The notes beneath the pieces were generated by a model. The model saw nothing but the letters and a program-made list of their open reading frames with translations. It ran no database searches and was not told the DNA's origin. Both the position numbers and the translations under genes were made by a program. From an uncultured bacterium (GTDB lineage: Bacteria; Cyanobacteriota; Vampirovibrionia; Gastranaerophilales; Gastranaerophilaceae): a DNA stretch of 45,969 nt. Below are positions 22,816-32,534 of this stretch, in pieces (the stretch's first letter is position 1; each line of letters opens with the position of its first letter). The stretch is from contig CADBFN010000018.1 in the NCBI GenBank assembly GCA_902794035.1, forward strand, positions 1 through 45,969. The letters run 5' to 3'.

Positions 22816-25044
22816 TTATAAAGAGTGAAAATCATCATTCCTTTTTTCAGGTTCATCTTGCGGTGCAACTGTTTTGGAAGCTTCAAGTTCTTTTATTTTA
22901 TTTTCCAAATCTGTATCTAATGCTTTTGCAGGCATTTCTATTTTGTTTTTCTTAAATTCTTTTGCAATATCTTCCTGATATTTAATTCTGTCATGCTGCA
23001 TTCCGCGCAAAACTCTGCTGAATGTAATTGCAATAACTTTTAAATCTTTTAAAGTTAAAGGACTGTCTTCTAATTGTCCGTCATTTAATCTTTCAACAAT
23101 AATTTTATCAATAATGTTTTCTATTTCTTCGGCGCTTGCACCTTTCATTGCGCGGACTGCAGATTCAACAGCATCGGCAATCATCAGTATAGCAGTTTCT
23201 TTTGAATTTGGTTTTGGACCTGTATAGCGGAATTGTTCTTCTTTTACATTTTCGCTTCCTTCTTCTACAACTGCCTGATTATAAAAATATTTTGCAATTC
23301 CTTCACCGTGGTGTTGAAGAATAAAATCATTAATTACGCTTGGTAATCCGTATTCTTTGGCTAATTCTACACCATCTTTCGGGTGCGCTGTAATAACCAT
23401 TTTACTTAACCTTGGAGTAAGATTATTATGTGGATTTTCAATGCTGAAATACGATTGGTTTTCTACAAAGAATAACGGTCTTTTTAATTTACCTATATCA
23501 TGATAGAAAGCTCCGACTCTTGCTAAAATCGGATTAGCTCCAATTGCTTCTGCTGCAGCTTCGCATAACGTAGATACCATAAGACTATGGTGATAAGTCC
23601 CCGGAGCCTCCATTTGTAATCTTTTTAATAATGCCTGATTATGATCCCCGAGTTCTGCCAATCCATACGGAGTTATTATATGGAAAGTGCTTTCTAATAA
23701 CGGAGATAAGCCCAGTGCCAAAATAGAACTGATTATTGCATTTAAAAATATAAAAGTACAGTCTTTCAAAATTAGATAATTATCTACTTCTATTAAACAT
23801 TTATCTATTAAATACAAACTCAGCATAATTAATACTCCGGAAATGCCCAAATGAAATCCGAGTCTGATTAAATCAAAACGTCTTGTATATTTAATTTTTG
23901 AGGTAACTATCATTGCTATCAGGGATAATAATATAAATATTACAAGGAATTGTGCTTTATATTGAATACCTATAGCCATAACCGATAAGATTAATGTTGA
24001 TAATAAAAATGCGATACGCGGGTTCAGAAATACTGCGGCAATAATTACAACTGCAGGTATAGGAATTACATACGGAGAAAATCCTGTCGGCAGCATTACT
24101 CCGATTGAACACGCAATCATTGCCAACATTGCCGACAATGATAAATAACGCGGTTCATTATATTTTTTTTCAAATACGTTTAAATAAACCAAAAATATAA
24201 AACTTACTAAAAATACAAGAATATATATAGATAAAACACCCTGCCAGTTTAATTCATAAACGTTAAAACCTGCTTCACGCAATGCATCTCGTTTTAATCG
24301 TGTAATTGGTTCGCCTTTAAATACAATTTTTTGACCTTTTTCAAATGTAACCATTGATGGTTTGACTGATTGCTGAGCATTCATTTTGGCAAGTTCAGTT
24401 GCTGCTTCATCTACAACTAAATTAGGGACTATGACCTGTTCTAAAACGGCACAGATAACGGCAACCTGACGTTTTGAAACATTAGAAACAAGATTGTCCA
24501 TGATAATCTGCTTTATGTTTCCTTTATCGTAGTCATTTTCCGTTACCCCTTTTTGTAATACATTGGTCAAAGACATTGATGCTTTTTCAAAAGCTTCATT
24601 AAGGCTTGGTTCATCAACATTCAGAAGAAAATCTATGATAAAATTCTTCTTAGAATTGTCGGTAAGATCGAATAAAACATTTATTTCTTCAATTTTTTCA
24701 GCTTTTGCAGCATCTTTTTTTCTTATTTGAATAACTGCATTACGCAATGTTTCAAGATTTGTTTTTATAAATTCGTCTTCTGCCGGCACCAGTTTAGGTT
24801 CGACTTTTTTTGCAATTTCCTTTTTGTGTGCTTCTGTCTTTTTTACATCTTCTACGGTTATGGTTTTTTCGGCAATAATTTCTTTTTTACTTATGCCATT
24901 TTCAATAATATTCTGAAAAAAGAAGTTTTGAGAAGATATAATTGCTGTTATAACGAGAGTGAAACAAATCAAATAAAAAAATTTGATAAATCTTGAAGAT
25001 GTAAAAAACTCTCTCACAGATTCTAAATATTCAATTTTAGCCAT
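22816..25044 (-). CDS. pgpH: 7TM-HD (PgpH-type) cyclic-di-AMP phosphodiesterase
   Basis: 742 residues. An N-terminal membrane anchor (about 17-40) is followed by an extracytoplasmic 7TMR-HDED domain (EKTITVEDVKKTEAHKKEI...; about 50-265), a seven-helix membrane region (about 268-470) and a cytoplasmic HD domain with MVSTLCEAAAEAIG, ARVGAFYHDIGKLKRP (the HD pair), and ILQHHGEG. PgpH homologues hydrolyse the second messenger c-di-AMP. It leads the operon with ybeY and dgkA; AGGAAA precedes its ATG. The C-terminal tail (KELEASKTVAPQDEPEKRNDDFHSL) is charged and probably disordered. Confidence 0.92.
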   Translation of the reverse strand: MAKIEYLESVREFFTSSRFIKFFYLICFTLVITAIISSQNFFFQNIIENGISKKEIIAEKTITVEDVKKTEAHKKEIAKKVEPKLVPAEDEFIKTNLETLRNAVIQIRKKDAAKAEKIEEINVLFDLTDNSKKNFIIDFLLNVDEPSLNEAFEKASMSLTNVLQKGVTENDYDKGNIKQIIMDNLVSNVSKRQVAVICAVLEQVIVPNLVVDEAATELAKMNAQQSVKPSMVTFEKGQKIVFKGEPITRLKRDALREAGFNVYELNWQGVLSIYILVFLVSFIFLVYLNVFEKKYNEPRYLSLSAMLAMIACSIGVMLPTGFSPYVIPIPAVVIIAAVFLNPRIAFLLSTLILSVMAIGIQYKAQFLVIFILLSLIAMIVTSKIKYTRRFDLIRLGFHLGISGVLIMLSLYLIDKCLIEVDNYLILKDCTFIFLNAIISSILALGLSPLLESTFHIITPYGLAELGDHNQALLKRLQMEAPGTYHHSLMVSTLCEAAAEAIGANPILARVGAFYHDIGKLKRPLFFVENQSYFSIENPHNNLTPRLSKMVITAHPKDGVELAKEYGLPSVINDFILQHHGEGIAKYFYNQAVVEEGSENVKEEQFRYTGPKPNSKETAILMIADAVESAVRAMKGASAEEIENIIDKIIVERLNDGQLEDSPLTLKDLKVIAITFSRVLRGMQHDRIKYQEDIAKEFKKNKIEMPAKALDTDLENKIKELEASKTVAPQDEPEKRNDDFHSL

Positions 25045-25130
25045 ATATAAAAATTTCCTGTTTTATTCTGATTATAATATATATTTTATAACCATTATGT
25101 AAAAATTCAAGTATGTATCATATATTTGGA

Positions 25131-25679
25131 TTACATTAAAATAGATTTAACCGCCAATACTACAAAAATTACTCCTCCGACAACATGCCAGAATTTAGGA
25201 AAAATATTTTTAAAAACATTTCCGCTCCAAAAGCCTATTTGTGACATTATGAAAGAAATTATTCCGATAATTGTGCAGGATATAAATAAATTTGTCATAG
25301 TTAATCTCAGAGAAATGCCTGAAACCAAAGCATCTATACTTGTTGCAAATCCCATTGCTATCAGGCATTTAAAACCTATACATTTTATATCTTCTTTTTC
25401 TTTTTTATGCCTGATAATTTCCAGTAAGAAATGAATACCCAATATCGCAAATATTATGCAGACAATTTCTTTGCTGTAGGGATATATATATCTGTGTATT
25501 TTCCCTGTTTCATAATAGCCTAAAACCGGCATTAAACCCTGAAATAAACCCATGACACAAGCTAACAGTAGCGAATTTTTTATTCTGTTTGAACTTATGA
25601 TCAAGCCTTGTGAAAAAGATACTATAAGACAATCCAGCCCAAGAGCTATTGCTAATAATATTATATCTGTTATACCCAA
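25131..25679 (-). CDS. MntP-like manganese/metal efflux membrane protein
   Basis: 182 residues with six hydrophobic segments in two similar halves: IILLAIALGLDCLIVSFSQG and CLIAMGFATSIDALVSGISL carry the conserved small/acidic residues of the MntP (DUF204) family in helices 1 and 4. The protein is probably a manganese exporter in the inner membrane. It overlaps the DUF4127 gene by 10 bp, which suggests the two are co-translated. No mntR or yybP-type riboswitch was seen. The sporulation-related YtaF branch of the same family is an alternative. Confidence 0.75.
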   Translation of the reverse strand: MGITDIILLAIALGLDCLIVSFSQGLIISSNRIKNSLLLACVMGLFQGLMPVLGYYETGKIHRYIYPYSKEIVCIIFAILGIHFLLEIIRHKKEKEDIKCIGFKCLIAMGFATSIDALVSGISLRLTMTNLFISCTIIGIISFIMSQIGFWSGNVFKNIFPKFWHVVGGVIFVVLAVKSILM

Positions 25680-27004
25680 ATTTCTACCTCAAATAATCTG
25701 TTCCACGGATAAGAATATTTTACATCAATTTCAGAATTAAGTACATTTCCGATAATTGGTTCAAATTCTTTCATTAGCAAAGACAATTCATTTTCATCAG
25801 TTTTTTTCAATATTTGTCTGATATTTGCCTGATATGCCCAATCATCAAGAAATCGTGTTATTTCTAATTTTTTAAAGCAGTTTTTATTATATTTTTGAGC
25901 AAAAAATTTGAATTTTGCCCCGCAAATCAGGCTACCCAAAGTATTTGCGGTTGTGTTCCATGCACTGTAGCCGTAAAAGTATTTATCCTCTATTTTGTTT
26001 TTAAATAATTCTTTTACAAATATGTTATCGCTTCCGTTTGCATACCTTATATCTGCAATCATGTATGGTTTTTGCGGAGTCTGAAATGTTTTGCTGAAAG
26101 GTTCTGTTTCAGTTTTCATGACAATTTCGCCCTGATGATGTTTAAAATTATTGACATAAAGAATTAAATCTGCATTTTCTTTGTTATTACAAATTTCGCA
26201 TCCTGCAAGTTCAATTTGTCCTTTTACCGAATTTTCGACAGAAACATCTTCGTAGTTGGAAATCAGATTTTTATAATCAGGTTCCAAAAATACCGGATAA
26301 ATTTTCATGCTTTTATTTACAGCTCTTGATAAAAGACTCAGCGGAATTTCATCTGCTCCTGTTTTTGTAAATCCTCCCAGCAATTCAAGCTCCTGAGCTT
26401 CCTTTACGTTTAGTCCGTATTGTGCGCAATCATCTTTTGAAAAAACTAAAGTTTCAAACAATCCTTCTTTTTGCCAGTTTAAATAAATTTTATTGACTTC
26501 AAAATTACGGTTTCTTGTTGAAATATAATCTTCTATAATTTCATTTGGCACATCTGTTTGGGCAGTTCCTGTTTTGTGCAGATTATAAGAATATTCAAAA
26601 ATTTTCTTTCCGTATTTATTCCAGTATTCTTTTTCTTCCTCATTGAAGTTGTTATTTGAAATTCTCATAATACTTGAAGTTGCGTAAATTTTCGCATTTT
26701 TACTTAATAATATATTTTTTAACTTTTCAAGACGTAATTTTAAATCTTCAAGACTCTCTTTCCCTCTGCGGGAAGGAATTAATCCTCCATATACAAGCGT
26801 ATCTAATGATATTATTATTGCATCTTGTTTGGGTAAATTTTTCAGCCATTCAAATAATCCGTCAATATCTGCAATTTTTTTTAAATCTCCCAAAAGTTCA
26901 CGTTGCGGAATTGTAAATTCAATATTACCGTCAATTCCTGCAATGATTTTTGGTAATGTGTAACAAACAGGTCTGTTATCTATAGGTAAAAATGCAATCT
27001 TCAT
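25670..27004 (-). CDS. DUF4127 family protein
   Basis: 444 residues matching the uncharacterised DUF4127 family: IAFLPIDNRPVCYTLP at the N-terminus, LLGDLKKIADIDGLFEWL, LDTLVYGGLIPSRRG, and a C-terminal GYSAWNTTANTLG with FLDDWAYQANIR. The family's function is unknown to me; the invariant DNRP, SLDTLVYGGL and AWNTxxNTLG patches look like an enzyme active site. It is cytosolic by appearance. It overlaps the MntP-like gene by 10 bp. Start ATG 27004 begins directly with the conserved motif. Confidence 0.88.
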   Translation of the reverse strand: MKIAFLPIDNRPVCYTLPKIIAGIDGNIEFTIPQRELLGDLKKIADIDGLFEWLKNLPKQDAIIISLDTLVYGGLIPSRRGKESLEDLKLRLEKLKNILLSKNAKIYATSSIMRISNNNFNEEEKEYWNKYGKKIFEYSYNLHKTGTAQTDVPNEIIEDYISTRNRNFEVNKIYLNWQKEGLFETLVFSKDDCAQYGLNVKEAQELELLGGFTKTGADEIPLSLLSRAVNKSMKIYPVFLEPDYKNLISNYEDVSVENSVKGQIELAGCEICNNKENADLILYVNNFKHHQGEIVMKTETEPFSKTFQTPQKPYMIADIRYANGSDNIFVKELFKNKIEDKYFYGYSAWNTTANTLGSLICGAKFKFFAQKYNKNCFKKLEITRFLDDWAYQANIRQILKKTDENELSLLMKEFEPIIGNVLNSEIDVKYSYPWNRLFEVEIWV

Positions 27005-27118
27005 AATAAGATTTTAAATCAAATCACATTATAAGCAAATTGTAACGAAAATTTCTAAAATATGTGTCCGTTTTTGGTATATCATAATGTTATATTTATC
27101 CTAAAAGGAGAAATAATT

Positions 27119-30100
27119 ATGAGTAAATTTAAACCTAATCAAAAGCAGCAGGAATGTATTGATAATATTGAAGGGAAGTATCTGATTTTGGCAGGTCCGG
27201 GTACCGGTAAAACATTTACAATTATTGAACGTATGAAATCTATGATTGAAAATGGTGTAGATCCTGAAAGAATTTTAGCTTTAACATTTTCAGTACCTGC
27301 GGCAAATGAAATGAAAAACCGATTAGATAAAGAGTTGTGCAAACTTGATTCAGGGGTGCATATAGCGACATATCACAGTTTTTGTCTTGATATTATTAAG
27401 GACAATCCGGAAGAATTTGAACTGCCGGATAATTATAAAATTATATCAGATACTATTACCAAGCAGTTTATAAAAGAATGTATTGATGAGTTAAATCCCA
27501 AGGCTTACAGAACAACAAAAAATGATCCTTATTTATATATGAAGGCTATTCAGGATCAAATAGAAGAAATTAAAAAATACAGAATGACAAAAGAAGAATT
27601 TTTTGACAATATAAAAAATAATTACGATTGGGAACCGGAACTTATAAGAGCAGAAAAAAGACTTCAACAACTTCAGCAATCGGGTAAAAAAATCCCTGCT
27701 AATGCATTTACAGACGTTGAAAAAGCACAAAAAAGAATTGAAAAAGCAAAAGAATTATGGCAATTTTACGAACTTTATAAATCCAAAATGGAAGCAGGTC
27801 ATTATATTGATTTTGACGACATGATAAATTTTGTTCTCGATAAATTTGATTCAGACGGATCTTTTTTGCAGGAAGTTGCTAACAAGTATGATTATTTATT
27901 TGTTGATGAATATCAGGATACAAATAAACCGCAAAATGATATTATTATAAAATTAACTCAGAATATGCGTTCAGGAAATGTATTTTTGGTCGGTGATGAT
28001 GATCAGATTATTTTTACTTTTCAGGGCGCAAAACTTGATACTATGAACAAATTTCTCAAACAATTTCCTGAAACAAAAGTTATATGTCTTACTGAGAACA
28101 TGCGTTCAACTCAATCAATTCTTGATTTCTCAAGGGAGATAGCTCTACAGGATAGCAACCGTCTGGAAACGGATTTGGAATTTGAGAAATATAATATTAA
28201 CAAAAAATTAGAAGCTAAAAATGAAGAAATTATAAATTTTGACAAGCCTGTAAGACTTTATAAATACCGCAATATTATGCAGGAATACAATCATATTGTT
28301 GAAGAAATCGAAAGTATAATAAATTCTGATGATTGCCCTAAAGATGATGAAGGGAATAGAAATCTTGCAGAAATAGCAATTTTAACAACTTCAAACGGAG
28401 AATTGGAAACTTTTGCCCAAATGCTGAAAGACAGAAACATTCCTTATGAATTGAAAGAAGGGAAAAATATATTTTTAATAAAATCTTCTCTGATTTTATA
28501 CTATTACATGCAAATGCTGACATCTCCTGAATTACATTCGGATAAGATTTTTAAACTTCTTTTGCTTTCTCCTTTTAATATTAATTCAAAAGATTATGAA
28601 ACATTATTTATTCAGCATTCAAAATATAAAACATTCATTGAAGCAATGAAATCAATTGATAAATCAGAGTTCAGTGAACCTGAGAAAATAGTTGATTTTA
28701 TTCTGACTTATGATTATTTGCAAAATTACAGAGCAAATGAAACATTAAAAAATGTAGTTCTGGAAATTGGTGCTAAAACAGGAATTTTTAATCATTTTAT
28801 CAATTCTGAAATTAACAGAAATGAGAATATTGCAGGCATAAAAAAAATTACGGATTTAGCGTCAGAATTTTCGGATTCATTTAATTCAATATCTTTAGAA
28901 GATTTTGTCGGATATTTAGATATTGCTTATTCCGGTGAAACGGTAATAAAAACTGACAAAGCTCCTGTAACGCTTAATGCAGTTCAATTAACTACTTATC
29001 ATTCCTCAAAAGGTAAAGAATATTCATATGTATATATGCCGACGCTCATTCGTGATAAGTGGGAATCATCAAGCAGTTCATATAAGGCGATTATACCGCT
29101 GCCTCAAAGCGAATATAAAGACAAAGATGAGCTTGCACAAATAAAATATTCCGACAATATTAAACTTATGTTTGTAGGAGCTACCAGAGCAAAACATTCT
29201 CTGTATTTGTCTTATCCTGAAATGATTTCAGGCAGAGAGAAAAAATTATCAAGATTTATTTTAAACATACAAGACAAGGCACAGCAGGCAGAAGCACCGG
29301 CATTTGATGAAGATTCCTACTGGAAAGAAACTACTAAAAATCTTATTAAACGCGATTATGATTATACAAGAGAATTTCAGACTTTAGTAGATAGCATTTT
29401 AAAAGGTAAACCGTATTCACCGACAGCAGTTAATACATATTTAAAATGTCCTCGTCAATATTTTTACGACTATATACTTGATTTGTCGGCAAAAGACGGT
29501 AATGCGGATGCAATGCATTATGGAACATCTGTTCACAAAGCGTGTGAAAAAGCAGTGAAATTCGCCAAAGAAAATGGTTATTACCCTGAAAAATCAGAAT
29601 TTATAAAATATTTTACTGATAAACTGGAAAGCCTGCCAATATCAAGTTTTGAAGCGTTGAAAATTTTAAAAGGCAGAGGAGAAAAAGCTTTTGAAAAGTA
29701 TTATGTGCAGATGTGCAATACTCCTGTAAATGAACTTTTTGAAGTTGAAAAATATTTAGAATTCCCTATTGACGGAGTAAAATTCTGTGGAATAGTCGAT
29801 AGAATTGATAAAAATTCTGATGGCACATTCTCAATATACGACTATAAAACCGGTAATGCCAAGGATATATCTTCAATTTGTGTAAATGGTGATCATGAAG
29901 ATTATTACAATCAGATTGCATTGTATAAATACTTTTATGAGAAAAAAGAAAAGTGCACAGTTAAAAATACTGGATTTATATTCCCTGAAGAATTTGAAAA
30001 TAATTTAAATATTGAATTCACAAAAGATGAATGCCAAAAAGTTATTGACAAATTCAAAGGTGCAATAAAAAATATTAAAGAATACAAATTTGAGCCAATA

Positions 30101-30178
30101 GAAGTAAAAGAGCGTAAAAAAAGTAAAACTTGCCAATATTGTCAATACAAAGACTTTTGTAATTTAGAAGTAGTTTAA
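27119..30178 (+). CDS. UvrD/PcrA-type helicase fused to RecB-family Fe-S nuclease
   Basis: 1019 residues from ATG 27119 (AAAAGGAG upstream; the upstream in-frame start is not used). Helicase part: Walker A AGPGTGKT (25-32), LTFSVPAANEMKNRL, Walker B LFVDEYQDTN, GDDDQIIFTFQGA (Q-motif partners), NMRSTQSILDF, TYHSSKGKEYSYV and KLMFVGATRAKHSLYLS. Nuclease part (about 780-1019): CPRQYFYDYIL, GTSVHKACE, VDRIDK, YDYKTG (catalytic D and K), and a C-terminal TCQYCQYKDFC cysteine set. With the Cys in CPRQY this gives the four ligands of an AddB-type Fe-S cluster. It resembles AdnA/AdnB-like end-processing enzymes but stands alone, with no second subunit nearby. Confidence 0.9.
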   Translation: MSKFKPNQKQQECIDNIEGKYLILAGPGTGKTFTIIERMKSMIENGVDPERILALTFSVPAANEMKNRLDKELCKLDSGVHIATYHSFCLDIIKDNPEEFELPDNYKIISDTITKQFIKECIDELNPKAYRTTKNDPYLYMKAIQDQIEEIKKYRMTKEEFFDNIKNNYDWEPELIRAEKRLQQLQQSGKKIPANAFTDVEKAQKRIEKAKELWQFYELYKSKMEAGHYIDFDDMINFVLDKFDSDGSFLQEVANKYDYLFVDEYQDTNKPQNDIIIKLTQNMRSGNVFLVGDDDQIIFTFQGAKLDTMNKFLKQFPETKVICLTENMRSTQSILDFSREIALQDSNRLETDLEFEKYNINKKLEAKNEEIINFDKPVRLYKYRNIMQEYNHIVEEIESIINSDDCPKDDEGNRNLAEIAILTTSNGELETFAQMLKDRNIPYELKEGKNIFLIKSSLILYYYMQMLTSPELHSDKIFKLLLLSPFNINSKDYETLFIQHSKYKTFIEAMKSIDKSEFSEPEKIVDFILTYDYLQNYRANETLKNVVLEIGAKTGIFNHFINSEINRNENIAGIKKITDLASEFSDSFNSISLEDFVGYLDIAYSGETVIKTDKAPVTLNAVQLTTYHSSKGKEYSYVYMPTLIRDKWESSSSSYKAIIPLPQSEYKDKDELAQIKYSDNIKLMFVGATRAKHSLYLSYPEMISGREKKLSRFILNIQDKAQQAEAPAFDEDSYWKETTKNLIKRDYDYTREFQTLVDSILKGKPYSPTAVNTYLKCPRQYFYDYILDLSAKDGNADAMHYGTSVHKACEKAVKFAKENGYYPEKSEFIKYFTDKLESLPISSFEALKILKGRGEKAFEKYYVQMCNTPVNELFEVEKYLEFPIDGVKFCGIVDRIDKNSDGTFSIYDYKTGNAKDISSICVNGDHEDYYNQIALYKYFYEKKEKCTVKNTGFIFPEEFENNLNIEFTKDECQKVIDKFKGAIKNIKEYKFEPIEVKERKKSKTCQYCQYKDFCNLEVV

Positions 30179-30181
30179 GTT

Positions 30182-31255
30182 TTATTTTTCTGCAATTTTA
30201 TCGCGGATTTTTACAGCAAGTGTAACCGCACCTGATGTGATTAAGGCTCCTGCAAAATATACTGTCCATGCTAAGAAATTGTATTTATTTACACTTTTCA
30301 AAAGTTTAGGATCAAGTACCTTTTTGGCAATTTTTGCACCTCTGATGCTTGCAAGTCCTTCTTCTGCAAGCATTGGAACAAGTGATGCAAAAGCAAGTTT
30401 TCCTGCATTATTTTTTATGAATGTAGTTGTTTTATCAAGAATTCCTTCAGGTTTTTCGCCGTCTTTTTTCTTAGACTTTAATAATCCGATTGCCAAAATA
30501 ACAGGAACAAATCTTGCGCTTATATGACGTCCTATTACAAGAGCTTTCATAGCTTTTGAGCCTGATGCGTTGAGGGCGTGTCCCATTTCATGAAAAGCTG
30601 CAGAGCCTAATTTATCTGTATTAATCATTATATCTCTTGTTAAAGGTGAACAAAAAGCATTTTCTCCGTCTGCAACGATTTTTAATTTTGATGATATGTT
30701 TTGATGTTTGTCTGATTTTATAATTTTGTTTTTTGCAGAATTAAGTGTTGCCTCTCCCATTTTTTTGCCTGAATCTGTTGCAGCAGATGCAGAAGGCTGA
30801 ACTTTTCCTGCATTTTTTATTTCTTCAAAGAATTTTCTGTATTCCCTGTTTTTAAGATGCTCTGTTAATTTTTTTGCAAGTTCTTCTTTTTGTTTTTCTG
30901 TAAGCGGTTTTCTGTTTCCGTTCAACTTTTTAACGATTTTGCCCCATTTGGAATTTGTCCCGAAAACTTGAGATTTTTTTTCAAACAATTTAGTCATTTG
31001 TTCATAATTTTCAGGGGTAACATTGTGCAAGTAATACTTCTTTGATTTTAATCCTGACTGAACAAAACCGTCGGAAGCTGCTTTTTTGATGACTTTACTT
31101 TCTGCAGTTGAAAAATCTTTCATCTGCTTCATTATTTCGCCAGCATAGCCCTTTTTGAATTGCCATCCAAGTTTTTTTGTTCCATGGTATGACAGGTAAC
31201 CTGCGCCAGCACCTAATGCGTAATTGTTATTATCATTATTTGTATTGTTAATCAT
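30182..31255 (-). CDS. Membrane protein with HExxH zinc-peptidase motif, function unknown
   Basis: 357 residues. The N-terminal part is basic and helical. A zinc-binding motif FHEMGHALNASGSK lies near residues 218-231, after a beta strand region NAFCSPLTRDIMINTDKLGSAA typical for the approach to HExxH. Two hydrophobic segments follow (about 240-260 and 325-348), and EEGLASIRGAKIAKK supplies a possible third-ligand Glu. The pattern suggests a gluzincin-type metallopeptidase tethered to the membrane. The first 25 residues are Asn-rich (NNTNNDNNNYALGAGAGY), a style repeated in this organism. Convergent to the helicase gene with a 3-bp gap. I could not name a family. Confidence 0.7.
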   Translation of the reverse strand: MINNTNNDNNNYALGAGAGYLSYHGTKKLGWQFKKGYAGEIMKQMKDFSTAESKVIKKAASDGFVQSGLKSKKYYLHNVTPENYEQMTKLFEKKSQVFGTNSKWGKIVKKLNGNRKPLTEKQKEELAKKLTEHLKNREYRKFFEEIKNAGKVQPSASAATDSGKKMGEATLNSAKNKIIKSDKHQNISSKLKIVADGENAFCSPLTRDIMINTDKLGSAAFHEMGHALNASGSKAMKALVIGRHISARFVPVILAIGLLKSKKKDGEKPEGILDKTTTFIKNNAGKLAFASLVPMLAEEGLASIRGAKIAKKVLDPKLLKSVNKYNFLAWTVYFAGALITSGAVTLAVKIRDKIAEK

Positions 31256-31324
31256 ATAATATTCTGCATGTGTTTTGAGTATAACTTATTAAACACAAAA
31301 CCTGAACAAAAATAAATTTGCTGA

Positions 31325-32020
31325 TTAATTTCCATTATTTGCCAGATATTTTTTATATAAGTCAGGACGGCGTTTTTTTGTGCGTTCAATTTGTTGATTA
31401 AGGCGGAATTGTGCAATTTCTTTATGATTTCCGTTTAAAAGTACCTCAGGAACATTCAAACCTCTGTATTGTCTGGGTTTTGTGTATTGCGGATATTCTA
31501 AAAGACCGTTTGAAAAACTGTCATCATGTGCTGATTCAATTTTGCCCAAAGTCCCTTCAATTTTACGGCTGACTGCATCAATAAGACAAAGTGCGGGCAG
31601 TTCGCCGCCTGTTAAGACAAAATCACCAATAGAAATTTCTTTTGGCTTAATAATATCTCTGATTCTTTCATCAAATCCCTCATAATGACCGCAAAGCATT
31701 ATAACTTGTTCATATTTTGCAAAATCACATACAATTTTTTCATTTAAAGGCTCGCCTTGTGGTGAAAGCATAACAGTAATTGAATTTTCTTTTTTATCAA
31801 TACTTTCATACGCATCAATATATGGCTGAGGAGCCAATACCATTCCTGCTCCGCCTCCGTACGGGGTATCATCAACTTTTTTGTGTTTATCCAGTGTAAA
31901 ATCTCTCGGATTTACTGCGTTTATTTCAAATACTCCATTTTTTTTTGCGCGTTTCATAATACTGATATCGCAATAATGCTCAATAACTTCCGGAAATAGC
32001 GTTAAAACATCAAATCTCAT
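31325..32020 (-). CDS. trmD: tRNA (guanine-N1-)-methyltransferase
   Basis: 231 residues, typical length. It has MRFDVLTLFPEV, the SAM knot CGHYEGFDERI and ISIGDFVLTGGELPAL, and the tRNA-binding DDTPYGGGAGMVL. It makes m1G37 in tRNAs to prevent frameshifting. ATGA overlap with rimM (32017-32020) shows translational coupling. The rimM-trmD order is standard, but the usual neighbours rpsP and rplS are missing here. Confidence 0.97.
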   Translation of the reverse strand: MRFDVLTLFPEVIEHYCDISIMKRAKKNGVFEINAVNPRDFTLDKHKKVDDTPYGGGAGMVLAPQPYIDAYESIDKKENSITVMLSPQGEPLNEKIVCDFAKYEQVIMLCGHYEGFDERIRDIIKPKEISIGDFVLTGGELPALCLIDAVSRKIEGTLGKIESAHDDSFSNGLLEYPQYTKPRQYRGLNVPEVLLNGNHKEIAQFRLNQQIERTKKRRPDLYKKYLANNGN

Positions 32021-32532
32021 TCCAGTAGTCCTTCAATATTGTTTATGATTATCTTTTTATTTTTAATATCAACATCAGGAACGATAGCTTTTACAAATGG
32101 TATAAGGCAAATATGTTTGGTACTTGTTTTGACTGATAACAAATCATTTGCACCATTATTTGAAACTCCTATTACAAAACCAAGATTTTTGTCTGTTTCT
32201 TTGTCATAAATGCCCATTCCGACAAGTTCATCTATCAAAAATTCATCTTCATCAAGATTTTCTCTTATTGTTTCTTCGTCTGTAAATAAAAGCATACCTT
32301 TGTATGGCAAAAGATCATTTATTGAATCAATGCCTTTGAATTTGACAAGTAAAAAGTTTTTATTCGTACGGCAAGACTCAATTTCTAACTTATTGTATTC
32401 GCCGTTATTTTTTATATAAACGCAGTTTAAAGACATAAAAAACTCTTGTCGGTTTTTAGAAAATCCGACTTTTGCTTCGCCTTTAATTCCATGAAAATTA
32501 AGAATTTTACCGACCGAAATGAATTTATCCAT
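32017..32532 (-). CDS. rimM: Ribosome maturation factor RimM
   Basis: 171 residues with the usual N-terminal VGKILNFHGIKGEAKV, the middle LLVKFKGIDSINDLLPYKG and C-terminal LIPFVKAIVPDVDIKNKKIII. It assists assembly of the 30S head around S19. It follows the zinc-ribbon protein gene after 2 bp and overlaps trmD by 4 bp. Confidence 0.95.
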   Translation of the reverse strand: MDKFISVGKILNFHGIKGEAKVGFSKNRQEFFMSLNCVYIKNNGEYNKLEIESCRTNKNFLLVKFKGIDSINDLLPYKGMLLFTDEETIRENLDEDEFLIDELVGMGIYDKETDKNLGFVIGVSNNGANDLLSVKTSTKHICLIPFVKAIVPDVDIKNKKIIINNIEGLLE

Positions 32533-32534
32533 AA

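Noticed and set aside
25045-25130. Possible manganese riboswitch (yybP-type) for the MntP-like gene
   Set aside because: The gene is co-translated with the upstream DUF4127 gene and no leader is present. This interval is downstream of its stop.
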